64,000 nt of DNA from Lutibacter sp. A64 (lineage in GTDB: Bacteria; Bacteroidota; Bacteroidia; Flavobacteriales; Flavobacteriaceae). Shown piece after piece: positions 30,939 to 39,659 of this stretch. The notes beneath the pieces were generated by a model. The model searched no databases, was not told where the DNA came from, and saw nothing but the letters and a program-made list of their open reading frames with translations. The translations under genes were made by a program, and so were the position numbers. Location of the stretch: contig NZ_CP092487.1 in NCBI RefSeq assembly GCF_022429565.1, positions 2,064,001 through 2,128,000 of the forward strand. The letters are read 5' to 3'. Positions within the stretch are counted from its first letter, which is position 1, and each line of letters begins with the position of its first letter.

Positions 30939-32375
30939 ATGAAAATTTCAATCCGCATATTATTTGCAACACTATTAACTTTTTATATTGGATGTAATAC
31001 TGCAACAAAACAAAAAGAAACTGAAGCCACAAAAAAACCAAATGTAATTGTAATCTTAATTGATGATGCAGGTTACGCAGATTTTGGATTTATGGGCTCT
31101 AAAGATTTAGATACTCCAAATATAGATGCACTTGCAACAAGCGGTGTTGTTTTAACAGACGCACATGTAAGCGCAACAGTTTGTGCTCCATCTAGAGCAG
31201 GAATAATGACTGGTAAATACCAACAAAGATTTGGTTTTGAAGCCAATGGAACTGGTGGAATTGGTTTAAGTAACGATGTGGTTACTATTGCCGATGTTTT
31301 TAAATCTAATGGATACAAAACTTATGCCTTAGGTAAATGGCATTTAGGATTTGATAAAACTGACCATCCAAACCAACGAGGATTTGATGAGTTTTATGGA
31401 TTCTCTGCGGGTGGTAGATCTTACTTTCCAATTAAAGATCCTGCCAAATCTCATATGCTACAACACAATGGAGAACGCGTTGTTTTTGATGGGTACTTAA
31501 CCGATGTTTTAGGAGATCAATCTATAAAATATATAGAACAAAGTGCAAACGAGCCTTTCTTTATGTACTTAGCTTATAATGCAGTACACACTCCAATGGA
31601 AGCTAAAAAAGAAGATCTTAAAAAATATGAAGGACACCCTCGTAAAGAATTAGCTGCTATGACCTGGTCTCTCGACGAAAATGTTGGTAAACTAATAAAT
31701 AAATTAAATCAACTAGGAATACGTGATAATACTTTAATTTACTTTTTAAGCGACAATGGTGGTGCACATAACAATCAATCTACCACAGGACCTTTAAAAG
31801 GCTGGAAAGGAAATAAATTTGAAGGTGGACACCGAGTACCTTTTATAATAAGTTATCCAAATGAAATTAAAGGTGGAGCTACTTATAACGGACTTACTTC
31901 TTCTTTAGATATATTTGCAACATCAATAGAAGTTGCTAACATTACTAAACCAGAAAACTTAATTCTTGATGGTGTAAATGTCATACCATACTTAAAAGGA
32001 GAAAAAGAAGGTGAACCTCACAAACAACTTTTTTGGAGAAAATTAGAAGAATCAGCTGCAAGAATTGGAGATTATAAAACCATTCATTTAGACAAATATG
32101 GTACAGTTATGTATAATTTAAATAACGATCTTGGAGAAACAGTTGATCTATCTAAAACTGAACTAGAGAAATTTAACGAACTTCAAAACGCCTATCAAAA
32201 CTGGGAAACTATAGTTTCAGATCCTTTATGGGATGAAGAAAATAATTGGATGGATGCTACTTACCACATTCATAAAATGCTAATGCAAAATAAGGAACCT
32301 AAATACAAATCCCCTTCAAAAGACCCATCTATTGTAATTAAAAGAGTTAAAATAGGAAATAGTGACATTCCTTAA
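30939..32375 (+). CDS. Formylglycine-dependent sulfatase (S1 family), lipoprotein
   Basis: A 478-residue arylsulfatase-superfamily enzyme that removes sulfate esters from a polysaccharide. The N-terminus has a lipobox (LLTFYIGC). Metal ligands are in NVIVILIDDAGYADFG, and the formylglycine-forming cysteine is in VCAPSRAGIMTGKY (consensus CxPSR). Further active-site regions are LGKWHLG, AYNAVHTPM and FLSDNGG. It needs a formylglycine-generating enzyme encoded elsewhere. Being co-transcribed with the GH43 gene, it indicates that the substrate, or part of it, is sulfated as in marine algal polysaccharides. The S1 subfamily was not assigned. Confidence 0.94.
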   Translation: MKISIRILFATLLTFYIGCNTATKQKETEATKKPNVIVILIDDAGYADFGFMGSKDLDTPNIDALATSGVVLTDAHVSATVCAPSRAGIMTGKYQQRFGFEANGTGGIGLSNDVVTIADVFKSNGYKTYALGKWHLGFDKTDHPNQRGFDEFYGFSAGGRSYFPIKDPAKSHMLQHNGERVVFDGYLTDVLGDQSIKYIEQSANEPFFMYLAYNAVHTPMEAKKEDLKKYEGHPRKELAAMTWSLDENVGKLINKLNQLGIRDNTLIYFLSDNGGAHNNQSTTGPLKGWKGNKFEGGHRVPFIISYPNEIKGGATYNGLTSSLDIFATSIEVANITKPENLILDGVNVIPYLKGEKEGEPHKQLFWRKLEESAARIGDYKTIHLDKYGTVMYNLNNDLGETVDLSKTELEKFNELQNAYQNWETIVSDPLWDEENNWMDATYHIHKMLMQNKEPKYKSPSKDPSIVIKRVKIGNSDIP

Positions 32376-32395
32376 TTCTATACTTTTTTAATTTT

Positions 32396-32534
32396 AAAAG
32401 AGACTGTCTATAAAGTTGAATTTTCGTCAACCTGAATTTATTTCAAGTTCTCATAGTGATTGTTTATCAGCAAGATGAGATTCTGAAACAAGTTCAGAAT
32501 GACGGATTCCTAGGCTTTTTAGACAGTCTCTTTT
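32396..32534. repeat. MITE-like palindromic repeat after the sulfatase
   Basis: A 139-bp element with perfect 15-bp terminal inverted repeats AAAAGAGACTGTCTA (32396-32410 and 32520-32534). Inside, 32429-32458 and 32474-32504 are themselves imperfect inverted copies of a second motif, so the whole element can form one long hairpin. The inner right arm (32474-32504, containing CTGAAACAAGTTCAGAATG) recurs exactly over 31 bp at 54941-54971 and, modified, at 55194-55223. It could act as a terminator for the sulfatase transcript as well. Confidence 0.88.
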
Positions 32535-32667
32535 TTTGATGAATATCTTACACAATTTTTAGAATCGTATAAATAATTTGAAAATAATTATACCACACCT
32601 CAAAATACTAACTACAGAAAATTTAAGCTATAATAAAGCTTTCATCTTTAGGTTAAACCTTAAAGCA

Positions 32668-32710
32668 ATAAATGTTGTTTCTCATAAGAAAAACAACATT
32701 TATTTTTATT
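32668..32710 (+). terminator. Probable terminator between sulfatase and GH16 genes
   Basis: A 13-bp perfect stem (ATAAATGTTGTTT at 32668-32680 and its complement at 32691-32703) is followed on the plus strand by TTTTATT. It is 300 bp past the sulfatase stop and could also end minus-strand transcription from GH16. Confidence 0.65.
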
Positions 32711-32737
32711 GTATCAATTTTAAATTATTCTATAAAC

Positions 32738-33739
32738 TTACTTACTATCCATAACATAAATACGCGCATAATCTATTTCGTATTGACGAGGAAATTCAGT
32801 TTTTTCAAACTTTTCTAAATCTGGATGTGGTTTACCTCCAACAGCAAGGTTTATCCAATAATTACACGTATTACCTTTAAAAGGATATTCTAATTTTGAA
32901 GTATCTCCATTTTTAGTATCTAAAGCTATTCTCGACATAAAAACATCATCTAAATATATTGTTAACCATTTTCCGTTTCCAATAAGTTTCCAAACATGGT
33001 ATTTTTCTAACCAATCTTTATCAGTATTAAAACCTAATGCTTTACCGCTAATTATATTTCTAATATCTGAATTTAATGCATTGTCTTGTCTATTCCCCTT
33101 CCAATTAACACCTTTTTTCCCTTTCGTGGCAAAATTAGCCATCATATGTCCGGTGTAATATTCCATAATATCTATTTCTCCTCCGTGTGGCCAAGGTCCA
33201 GCACCTGTTGTCCAAAATGCAGGCCATACTCCATAATCTTCATCTCCACCCGTTTTTAGCGGTAATTTGGCCCTCATAATCATCATAATAGAATCGTACT
33301 TTTGATGATGTTCTTTTTTTGTAATAAAACTTGCTGAAGTATATTTAGCATAGGGTCTGTTTTTTTTCCAATTAGAACTTCCTTCTTCATAATCAGGATT
33401 TACAACTTGTTCTTTTTTTGCAGTTATTACAAGGCGTCCTCCTGTACAAATTCCATTTTCAGATTGATACCATTGATGCTCGTTATTTCTTTTAAATCCA
33501 ACTTCTGCATTCCAATATTCCTCTTTCATTGGACCTTCATGATTAAACTCATCATTAAAGACTAATTTATATCCATTTATATCTTTTTTAGGTTGAGAAT
33601 TATCTGGTTCATATGGATTTATCTCATTGTTAGTCTGAACTTTTATTTCAGATTTTTTATCAATTCTAAGGCATCCAACAAATAACACAAAACCAATTAC
33701 AACAGTCAAAATAATGTTTACATTTTTAATAATTTTCAT
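32738..33739 (-). CDS. GH16 family endo-glycosidase, lipoprotein
   Basis: A 333-residue GH16 enzyme with a lipobox (GFVLFVGC). The catalytic motif is GGEIDIMEYYTG, where the two glutamates of ExDxxE are nucleophile and acid/base. GYKLVFNDEFNHEG, GVWPAFWTTGAGPW and the C-terminal YEIDYARIYVM are family landmarks. The EIDIME form with the extra Met is typical of laminarinase-type and beta-1,3-galactanase-type GH16. The segment after the active site (ANFATKGKKGVNW) differs from the laminarinases I know. It retains endo-acting beta-glycanase function by family; the precise linkage is open. Confidence 0.9.
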   Translation of the reverse strand: MKIIKNVNIILTVVIGFVLFVGCLRIDKKSEIKVQTNNEINPYEPDNSQPKKDINGYKLVFNDEFNHEGPMKEEYWNAEVGFKRNNEHQWYQSENGICTGGRLVITAKKEQVVNPDYEEGSSNWKKNRPYAKYTSASFITKKEHHQKYDSIMMIMRAKLPLKTGGDEDYGVWPAFWTTGAGPWPHGGEIDIMEYYTGHMMANFATKGKKGVNWKGNRQDNALNSDIRNIISGKALGFNTDKDWLEKYHVWKLIGNGKWLTIYLDDVFMSRIALDTKNGDTSKLEYPFKGNTCNYWINLAVGGKPHPDLEKFEKTEFPRQYEIDYARIYVMDSK

Positions 33740-34132
33740 ATTTTACTTCTTATTTATAGATTACATTTTAACAATAACTAACTTTTTTCATAAAAAGTTA
33801 CTCGTACACATTGTTGAATTTTAATACTTCAACAACATTGTTAAAACAAAAATAAAAATACTTTAAATTACATTTTGGAGGTAATCAATTCAAATTAGGG
33901 TATAAATAGGTCTTTACCTATTTTACAATGAAGAAATTGAATTGTTTAAAAACTAAATACTATCTATAATGTTATTTTATTTCATAATTATTTTGAACTG
34001 TATCATAAAAATAAGGTTCAATCATAAACCTTTTGAATACTAAAAATTAATTTCTTATTAAAAAAAATCACTTCAATGAAACACTGAAGTGATTTTAAAA
34101 AATAATTCAAACAAAAATATTAGGGTATGTTG
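33740..34132 (-). other. Intergenic region with terminator of the thioredoxin-lipoprotein cluster
   Basis: About 390 bp without a gene. At 34064-34096 a 12-bp stem (AAAATCACTTCA, loop of 9, complement) has a U-tract on the minus strand and is a clear intrinsic terminator for the gene ending at 34133. The rest should contain the GH16 promoter, but I cannot point to its boxes. Confidence 0.75.
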
Positions 34133-35506
34133 TTATATTTTTAGCTCATTAAAGAGTTCAATTAATTTTGAATTTGATGGTCTTGGAGCATTTGCTGTTA
34201 CAATATTACCTTCTGGATCTAATAAAATAAATTTAGGAATACCATTAATTACATAATCCTTAATAAATTTAGATTGAAAATCGTTATCAGCAAACAATTG
34301 AACACCGCCAAGTTCTTTATCTTCAATCATCTTTTGCCATTTTTCGAAACTCTCTTGCCTATCAACAGAAATACTTACAAATTCTATATTTTTACCATGG
34401 TAATTTTTTTCAACTTTTTTAAGCGATGGAATTTCCCTTATACAAGGGCCACACCAAGTTGCCCAAACGTCTATATAAACGTATTTTCCTTTTAAATCAT
34501 CTAAAGAACTAGTTCCTCCAGTATAATTTATATAATTTTCAAATTTAGGTGATGTATTTCCTGCTTGTACTTTTTTTAAATTTTCATAAGACTCTGTTAT
34601 AGCTTCTTTTTGTTTTTTATCTGTAGAAGCAGCCATAAAAAGATTGTAATATTCGTCGAGATTTTCTGTTCTAGTTATGCTAGCAATAGTTGAACTCAAC
34701 AAATCATTTTTAATAATTTGGTTATTAGCTAAAGAAAATGCTTTTAAATCGGCAATATCTTTTGAAATATTTTCAGATTCTTTAATCTCAGCAGCTTTAT
34801 TTCTATAATATATACCTACTAGAGATTTATAGGCTCTAGAATTTATATAATCTTCTTCATTATCATAATCTATATTATCTAAATCATTTAAGAAATCTGA
34901 AGTAACTTTAAAATCTTCTTTTTTTGTATACCTAGCGTGAGCATATTCAAAATTGGCTATTTTATTAAGATAGGTATATTTTATATCCTTTTGTTGTATT
35001 GACCTAAAACTTTCTTGAATATCTTTTGTATTGCTTAATAATTCACTTAGAGAAGAAATAATTGTATTCATTTTTTCTTTAAATACATCTTGTTCTAAAG
35101 TATAAATATTCTCTGTACCCTCTAGTTCTTTAGCTTTTTTAGCTCTAGTTCTCAAAAAATTATTCTCTCCTGCTCCATTTCCGCTAATAACAACAGTACT
35201 ATCTAATGCTTTTGAATCTGCATTCATAGTTAAATCATATCCATTTTCTAAATGAATATTGGTCCGCATTTTATTATATATTAATTGATATAAGCCTTTT
35301 TCACCTCTAATGGTATCTTTAAAAGACCCATCACTTGATACTTGTATAGTATCTCTAAATGCGCGATCATTAAAGCTTAACAAAATTATTTTATCATCAT
35401 TATTGTTCAGTAACTTACCTGAGAGAAGCGCATAATCTACAGGGGCTTTTTCTTTACAAGAAAGAGCTAGTATAGTCATTCCTATTATAAATAGTTGTTT
35501 TTTCAT
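34133..35506 (-). CDS. DUF4369/TlpA-like thioredoxin-fold lipoprotein (third of three)
   Basis: A 457-residue lipoprotein (lipobox ILALSC) with an N-terminal DUF4369-like beta domain, a helical middle and a C-terminal TlpA/AhpC-type thioredoxin domain. The redox motif is DVWATWCGPCIREIPSL, followed by IEFVSISVDRQESFEKW and the cis-Pro region INGIPKFILLD. The start was set at the ATG before KKQLF; an upstream in-frame ATG at 35533 gives an untypical tail. It probably reduces disulfides or protects proteins in the cell envelope. It is the most divergent of the tandem triplet (CIRE where the others have CLAE). Confidence 0.88.
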   Translation of the reverse strand: MKKQLFIIGMTILALSCKEKAPVDYALLSGKLLNNNDDKIILLSFNDRAFRDTIQVSSDGSFKDTIRGEKGLYQLIYNKMRTNIHLENGYDLTMNADSKALDSTVVISGNGAGENNFLRTRAKKAKELEGTENIYTLEQDVFKEKMNTIISSLSELLSNTKDIQESFRSIQQKDIKYTYLNKIANFEYAHARYTKKEDFKVTSDFLNDLDNIDYDNEEDYINSRAYKSLVGIYYRNKAAEIKESENISKDIADLKAFSLANNQIIKNDLLSSTIASITRTENLDEYYNLFMAASTDKKQKEAITESYENLKKVQAGNTSPKFENYINYTGGTSSLDDLKGKYVYIDVWATWCGPCIREIPSLKKVEKNYHGKNIEFVSISVDRQESFEKWQKMIEDKELGGVQLFADNDFQSKFIKDYVINGIPKFILLDPEGNIVTANAPRPSNSKLIELFNELKI

Positions 35507-35536
35507 ACGATAGTTATTATTTTTTAAAGGCATCTG

Positions 35537-36919
35537 TTAAACACCTAACTCATTAAATAAGGTTATTAATTCTCCATTTGAAGGCCTAGGCGCATTCCAT
35601 GATACAATATTTCCCTCTGGATCTATTAAGATAAAACGTGGTATACTGTTAATTTTATAGGCCGTAATAAAATCAGTACTCCAATCCTTATCTGCAAGTA
35701 ACTGAATTCCTCCTAATTCTTTATCTGTAATCATTTTACTCCAAGCGTCTCGTTTTTCTTGTCGATCAATTGAAATACTTACAAATTCGATATTCTTACC
35801 ATGATATTGCTTCTCAACTTTTTTAAGGGAAGGCACTTCAGCTAAACAAGGACCACACCAAGTTGCCCAAACATCAATGTATACATATTTTCCTTTAAAA
35901 TCATTTAAAGAATTTGTTCCTCCTGCATTATTAACATAATTTGTAAAAATAGGAGAAGGTTCACCTTTAGAAAGTTTTTTTAAGGCTTTATACTTTTCAG
36001 TGAAAACGTTGTTATTTTCTTTTGAAGTAGAAACAGCAATAAAAGTGTCATAATACAAATCCATATTATCTGTATAAGCTATGTCGTATTTTGCTGCGGA
36101 GTTTAATAAATCATTTTTTATGTAATCATTAGAAATTGCTCCAAATACTTTCAATTTAGCTAAGTATTTATCAATACCTTCTTTGTCTGCTAATTCATCT
36201 GCTTTCAGATCGAAATATTCTTCAACTAAATCTTTATACCAACCTCTATGTTTATAGGTTTCTTCGTTGGTAAAATCTAACCCTTCTAATGGTTTAAGAA
36301 ATTCCTTTGAAACTCTATAATCAGGTTGTTTAAGATTATGTCCGTGTCTATCTTGATATCTAACTAAAGATAAAAGATAATAATTAGTCAATTGCTCTCG
36401 TTCAAATTGAGCAAAATCTTTAGGAAGATTTGGAAAGCTATCTAAATATTTTATAAGATTTTCTTTAATCATAAAAGCTTTAGCGCTAAAATCTGATTCG
36501 TTTAAATTATTGTATTCTTCAAAATCTCCTCTTAAGAGGTCGTTTCGACTATCTTTTGTCAATAAATATTTAGAGGCATTAGAATCAGGGCCTGTTAACA
36601 CTGAGGTATTCCTCATATCTTTTCCGTCTGTGATAAGTTTATAACTACCTCCATTGGCCAAGTAAATATCAATCCTATTCATTCCTTTACCACTAAATCT
36701 ATATGTTCCTGTTCCAGAAAATATTGTATCGAAAACAAAAGATCCATCCTCTGCTGTTTTAATAGTAAATCTACCTTTAGCATCTTTATGAGAGAGTCTA
36801 AATTCTTTTAATGGAGCATCTGAAATGGTTCCAGACAACAAAATATAATTTTTGGGAGCTTCTTCTTTACAGGATATTATTGTTAGCACAAAACTTAATA
36901 CACAAATTATTTTTTTCAT
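35537..36919 (-). CDS. DUF4369/TlpA-like thioredoxin-fold lipoprotein (second of three)
   Basis: A 460-residue lipoprotein (lipobox TIISC) of the same architecture as its two neighbours. It has a DUF4369-like N-terminal part starting YILLSGTISDAPLKEF, a helical middle with FEREQLTNYYLLSLVRYQ, and a thioredoxin domain with DVWATWCGPCLAEVPSL and INSIPRFILID. Long stretches are shared with the gene at 36967-38346, indicating a recent duplication. The gap to that gene is 47 bp, so the three are likely one transcript. Confidence 0.9.
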   Translation of the reverse strand: MKKIICVLSFVLTIISCKEEAPKNYILLSGTISDAPLKEFRLSHKDAKGRFTIKTAEDGSFVFDTIFSGTGTYRFSGKGMNRIDIYLANGGSYKLITDGKDMRNTSVLTGPDSNASKYLLTKDSRNDLLRGDFEEYNNLNESDFSAKAFMIKENLIKYLDSFPNLPKDFAQFEREQLTNYYLLSLVRYQDRHGHNLKQPDYRVSKEFLKPLEGLDFTNEETYKHRGWYKDLVEEYFDLKADELADKEGIDKYLAKLKVFGAISNDYIKNDLLNSAAKYDIAYTDNMDLYYDTFIAVSTSKENNNVFTEKYKALKKLSKGEPSPIFTNYVNNAGGTNSLNDFKGKYVYIDVWATWCGPCLAEVPSLKKVEKQYHGKNIEFVSISIDRQEKRDAWSKMITDKELGGIQLLADKDWSTDFITAYKINSIPRFILIDPEGNIVSWNAPRPSNGELITLFNELGV

Positions 36920-36966
36920 CTTTATTGTTTCTAAATTAAAAATTCTACTAGAACATTGTTTATTGT

Positions 36967-38346
36967 TTAAATACCTAATTCATTAAACAAGGTTATTAAT
37001 TCGCTTTTAGAAGGTCTTGGCGCATTTGAACTGATAATTTTACCATTAGGATCTATTAAGATAAAACGAGGTATTCCATTAATTTGATAAGCTGAAATAA
37101 AATCGCTTTTCCAATCTTTGTCAGCAATTAATTGTACTCCTCCAAACCCTTTATCTGTTACCATTTTTCTCCAAGAATCACGAGCTTTTTCTGTATCTAT
37201 AGAAATGCTTACAAATTCTATGTTTTTACCATGGTATTGTTTTTCAACTTTTTGAAGTGAAGGAACCTCAGCTAAACAAGGTCCACACCAAGTTGCCCAA
37301 ACATCTATATAAACGTATTTTCCTTCAAAATCACTTAAGGAAGATGTTCCTCCCGCATGATTTACATAATCTGTAAATATTGGTGAAATTTGCCCTCTAC
37401 TCAATTTTTTTAAAGCTTCATACTTTTTGGTAATGCTTTCGTCATTTTTTGTAGAAGTAGAAACTGAGCGGTAAGCTTTATAATACTCATCTATATTATT
37501 AGTATAACTAATGTCGTAATTGGCAGCTGACACTATTAAGTTGTTTTTTATAAAATCATTAGGTATTGCTCCAAACACTTTCAGTTTAGCCAAGTATCTA
37601 TCTACACCCTCGTTTTCTACTAATTCATCAGCTTTATCTTTAAAGTGTTTTTCTACTAATTTAGTGTAAGAGCCTCTAAGTTTATAAGCTTCTTCATTAA
37701 CATAATTTACACCTTCTAATTCTTTTAAAAAATCTGCTGAAACTTTAAAATCAGGTTGTTCAGCATATCTTTGGTGTAAACTTTCGTAATTAATTAAAGT
37801 TAAAAGGTGGTAATAGTGTAATTCTTCACGTTCGAATTCTTCAAATTCTTTAGGTACATTTGGAAAGCTTTCTAGGTATTTAATATAACTTTCATTCAGT
37901 TTGTTTTGTGTAGCAATAAAATCAGATTCGTTTAATTTGTTAAATTCAGCATAATCACCTCTTAATTTAATAATGTTATTTATTTTAGTCATTAAATAAT
38001 TAGACGCATCGGGGTCGGTTCCAGTTAATTTTGAAGTTCCTCTGAAATCTTTTCCATCGGCTGTAAAATCATATTCGCCTCCATCGGTTAAATACATATC
38101 TGCTCTGTTTCTAGAATCAGTAAATATATAGTGTCCGGTTCCAGTTGTTAAGGTATCTAAAAAGGATCCGTCTTCTGCTAGCTTAATATTAAGTGTACCT
38201 GTTCCGCTATTTTTTTTAACTAATCTAAAATTTTTTGTTGGGGCATCTGAAATGGTTCCAGAAAATACAATATAATTTTTAGTAGGATTTTTTATGCACG
38301 ATGCTAAAAATAGCATTGAAAATAAGATGATAAAGATTTTTTTCAT
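36967..38346 (-). CDS. DUF4369/TlpA-like thioredoxin-fold lipoprotein (first of three)
   Basis: A 459-residue lipoprotein (lipobox LFLASC), with DUF4369-like start YIVFSGTISDAPTKNF, a helical middle and a C-terminal TlpA-like domain (DVWATWCGPCLAEVPSL, VSISIDTEKARDSW, INGIPRFILID). Both redox cysteines are present. It leads the tandem triplet and lies 167 bp behind the DUF4465-like gene, with a terminator between. It is thus a separate unit, or read through from the SusC/D locus. The redox partner is unknown. Confidence 0.9.
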   Translation of the reverse strand: MKKIFIILFSMLFLASCIKNPTKNYIVFSGTISDAPTKNFRLVKKNSGTGTLNIKLAEDGSFLDTLTTGTGHYIFTDSRNRADMYLTDGGEYDFTADGKDFRGTSKLTGTDPDASNYLMTKINNIIKLRGDYAEFNKLNESDFIATQNKLNESYIKYLESFPNVPKEFEEFEREELHYYHLLTLINYESLHQRYAEQPDFKVSADFLKELEGVNYVNEEAYKLRGSYTKLVEKHFKDKADELVENEGVDRYLAKLKVFGAIPNDFIKNNLIVSAANYDISYTNNIDEYYKAYRSVSTSTKNDESITKKYEALKKLSRGQISPIFTDYVNHAGGTSSLSDFEGKYVYIDVWATWCGPCLAEVPSLQKVEKQYHGKNIEFVSISIDTEKARDSWRKMVTDKGFGGVQLIADKDWKSDFISAYQINGIPRFILIDPNGKIISSNAPRPSKSELITLFNELGI

Positions 38347-38452
38347 GGATGTTTTTTAAGATAATTAGTAATATAAGTTTACCTATATAAATATAATATA
38401 CTGATTGACATTTAGTTAAAAAATTAATACTTATTTTATGAAACTAATGTGT

Positions 38453-38480
38453 TAAAAAAACGGGGAATTAACTCCCCGTT
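38453..38480 (-). terminator. Intrinsic terminator after the DUF4465-like gene
   Basis: Stem AACGGGGA (38459-38466) with TCCCCGTT (38473-38480), a 6-nt loop and a seven-A run on the plus strand, which gives a U-tract on the minus transcript. It ends the SusC/D-DUF4465 transcript before the thioredoxin cluster. Confidence 0.88.
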
Positions 38481-38513
38481 CAATTTAAAATAGGTATAAA
38501 ATAATTCAGTAGG

Positions 38514-39644
38514 TTATTGAAGACGAATTCCATCTAAACAGAACATAGAAGGGTATACCATTTTTCCTTGATCATCAACATAATCGGATGACATTTTAAA
38601 TAATACTTTATCTACAGTACCTAAAGAAGTTAAATCTACTTTTTTCCAATCATTTAAAATAAAATTAAAATCTGGATATGCTGTATCAACTTCTGATCTT
38701 AGCGCTAAATAAACATCTACACTTCCTGTAGAACTTCCATTTAAAGAACCTTCAATAGTTAATTTTACATAACCTTTATGTATGGTATCGGTTGCAGCTT
38801 CAAAAGCAGCATCGTAGGCATCTTTATAAGCAGCATCATAAACAGCTTGTTGCTCTTCTAATGTGCTATCAGGATTACTCGCTATAAAAACTGAACGAGC
38901 TTCCTCACCTGCAGAAATTCCTGCTTCTTTCCCTATAGGATCTCCAACTTCATATTTAGCTAAAAGTTCAGTTCCTGCTAATCTAATGGTGTTAAGAGTT
39001 CCATCAATTCCAGGAAGTGTAAATACACCGTAACGAGCAACATCTGGATTTTCTATTCCAGGGTTGTCAGTTACGTCTCCGTCAATTAAATAGGATTGAG
39101 TAACAGGATCTAAATCATCAGAAAGTATAGATCCGTAACTAGCTAAAAGGTAGTTGTAACTAGTGTTTGCTACTAATAAATGCTCAACGGTTCCAGGTTC
39201 TGCTAATGTAAAATATGCGGCATCTCCAGTCGTTTTTCCTACAAGATAATTTTCTGTTCTATTTACTGCACCTATAGGTGTGTAAACACTAAAAGCGGTG
39301 GTATTTATAGATTCTTGTACTTCAGTTGGTGTAAGACCTCCTGCTGGAGCAAAAGTAGGGCTTAAATCCCAAGGATAGGAACGGAAATTTTTATTAGATA
39401 AAGCAAACCCGCTATAATTATTACCAGTACCAGCTACATTAACAGTAATTACTCCAGATTTATTATCTCCAGAAGTAAATGGAGCTGTTGGAATCTTGTA
39501 ACTAAACCTATCTAGGGTCAATTCGTTAAACGTAATATCGTTTGGGTAAGGTATTCTAAGATCTACTTCGTCTTCGCAAGCACTAAACAAAACTAAACCA
39601 ATGATGGCAGTTATGATGCCTATATATTTTTTTGTGAATTTCAT
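38514..39644 (-). CDS. DUF4465-like surface lipoprotein
   Basis: A 376-residue lipoprotein (lipobox LVLFSAC) resembling the DUF4465 family found mostly in Bacteroidota next to SusC/D-type transporters. Matching parts are the early NNYSGFALSNKNFRSYPWD, the middle GYVKLTIEGS, and the end VDLTSLGTVDKVLFKMSSD with MFCLDGIRLQ. An Ala/Glu-rich, probably helical insertion (about residues 235-290, for example AAYKDAYDAAFEAATDT) interrupts the beta-rich domain and is unusual. It follows SusD by 15 bp and is probably a surface ligand-binding partner of that transporter. The ligand is unknown. From memory, some members occur in corrinoid-uptake loci, but no riboswitch is visible here. Confidence 0.72.
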   Translation of the reverse strand: MKFTKKYIGIITAIIGLVLFSACEDEVDLRIPYPNDITFNELTLDRFSYKIPTAPFTSGDNKSGVITVNVAGTGNNYSGFALSNKNFRSYPWDLSPTFAPAGGLTPTEVQESINTTAFSVYTPIGAVNRTENYLVGKTTGDAAYFTLAEPGTVEHLLVANTSYNYLLASYGSILSDDLDPVTQSYLIDGDVTDNPGIENPDVARYGVFTLPGIDGTLNTIRLAGTELLAKYEVGDPIGKEAGISAGEEARSVFIASNPDSTLEEQQAVYDAAYKDAYDAAFEAATDTIHKGYVKLTIEGSLNGSSTGSVDVYLALRSEVDTAYPDFNFILNDWKKVDLTSLGTVDKVLFKMSSDYVDDQGKMVYPSMFCLDGIRLQ

Positions 39645-39659
39645 ATAATATAATTTAAA

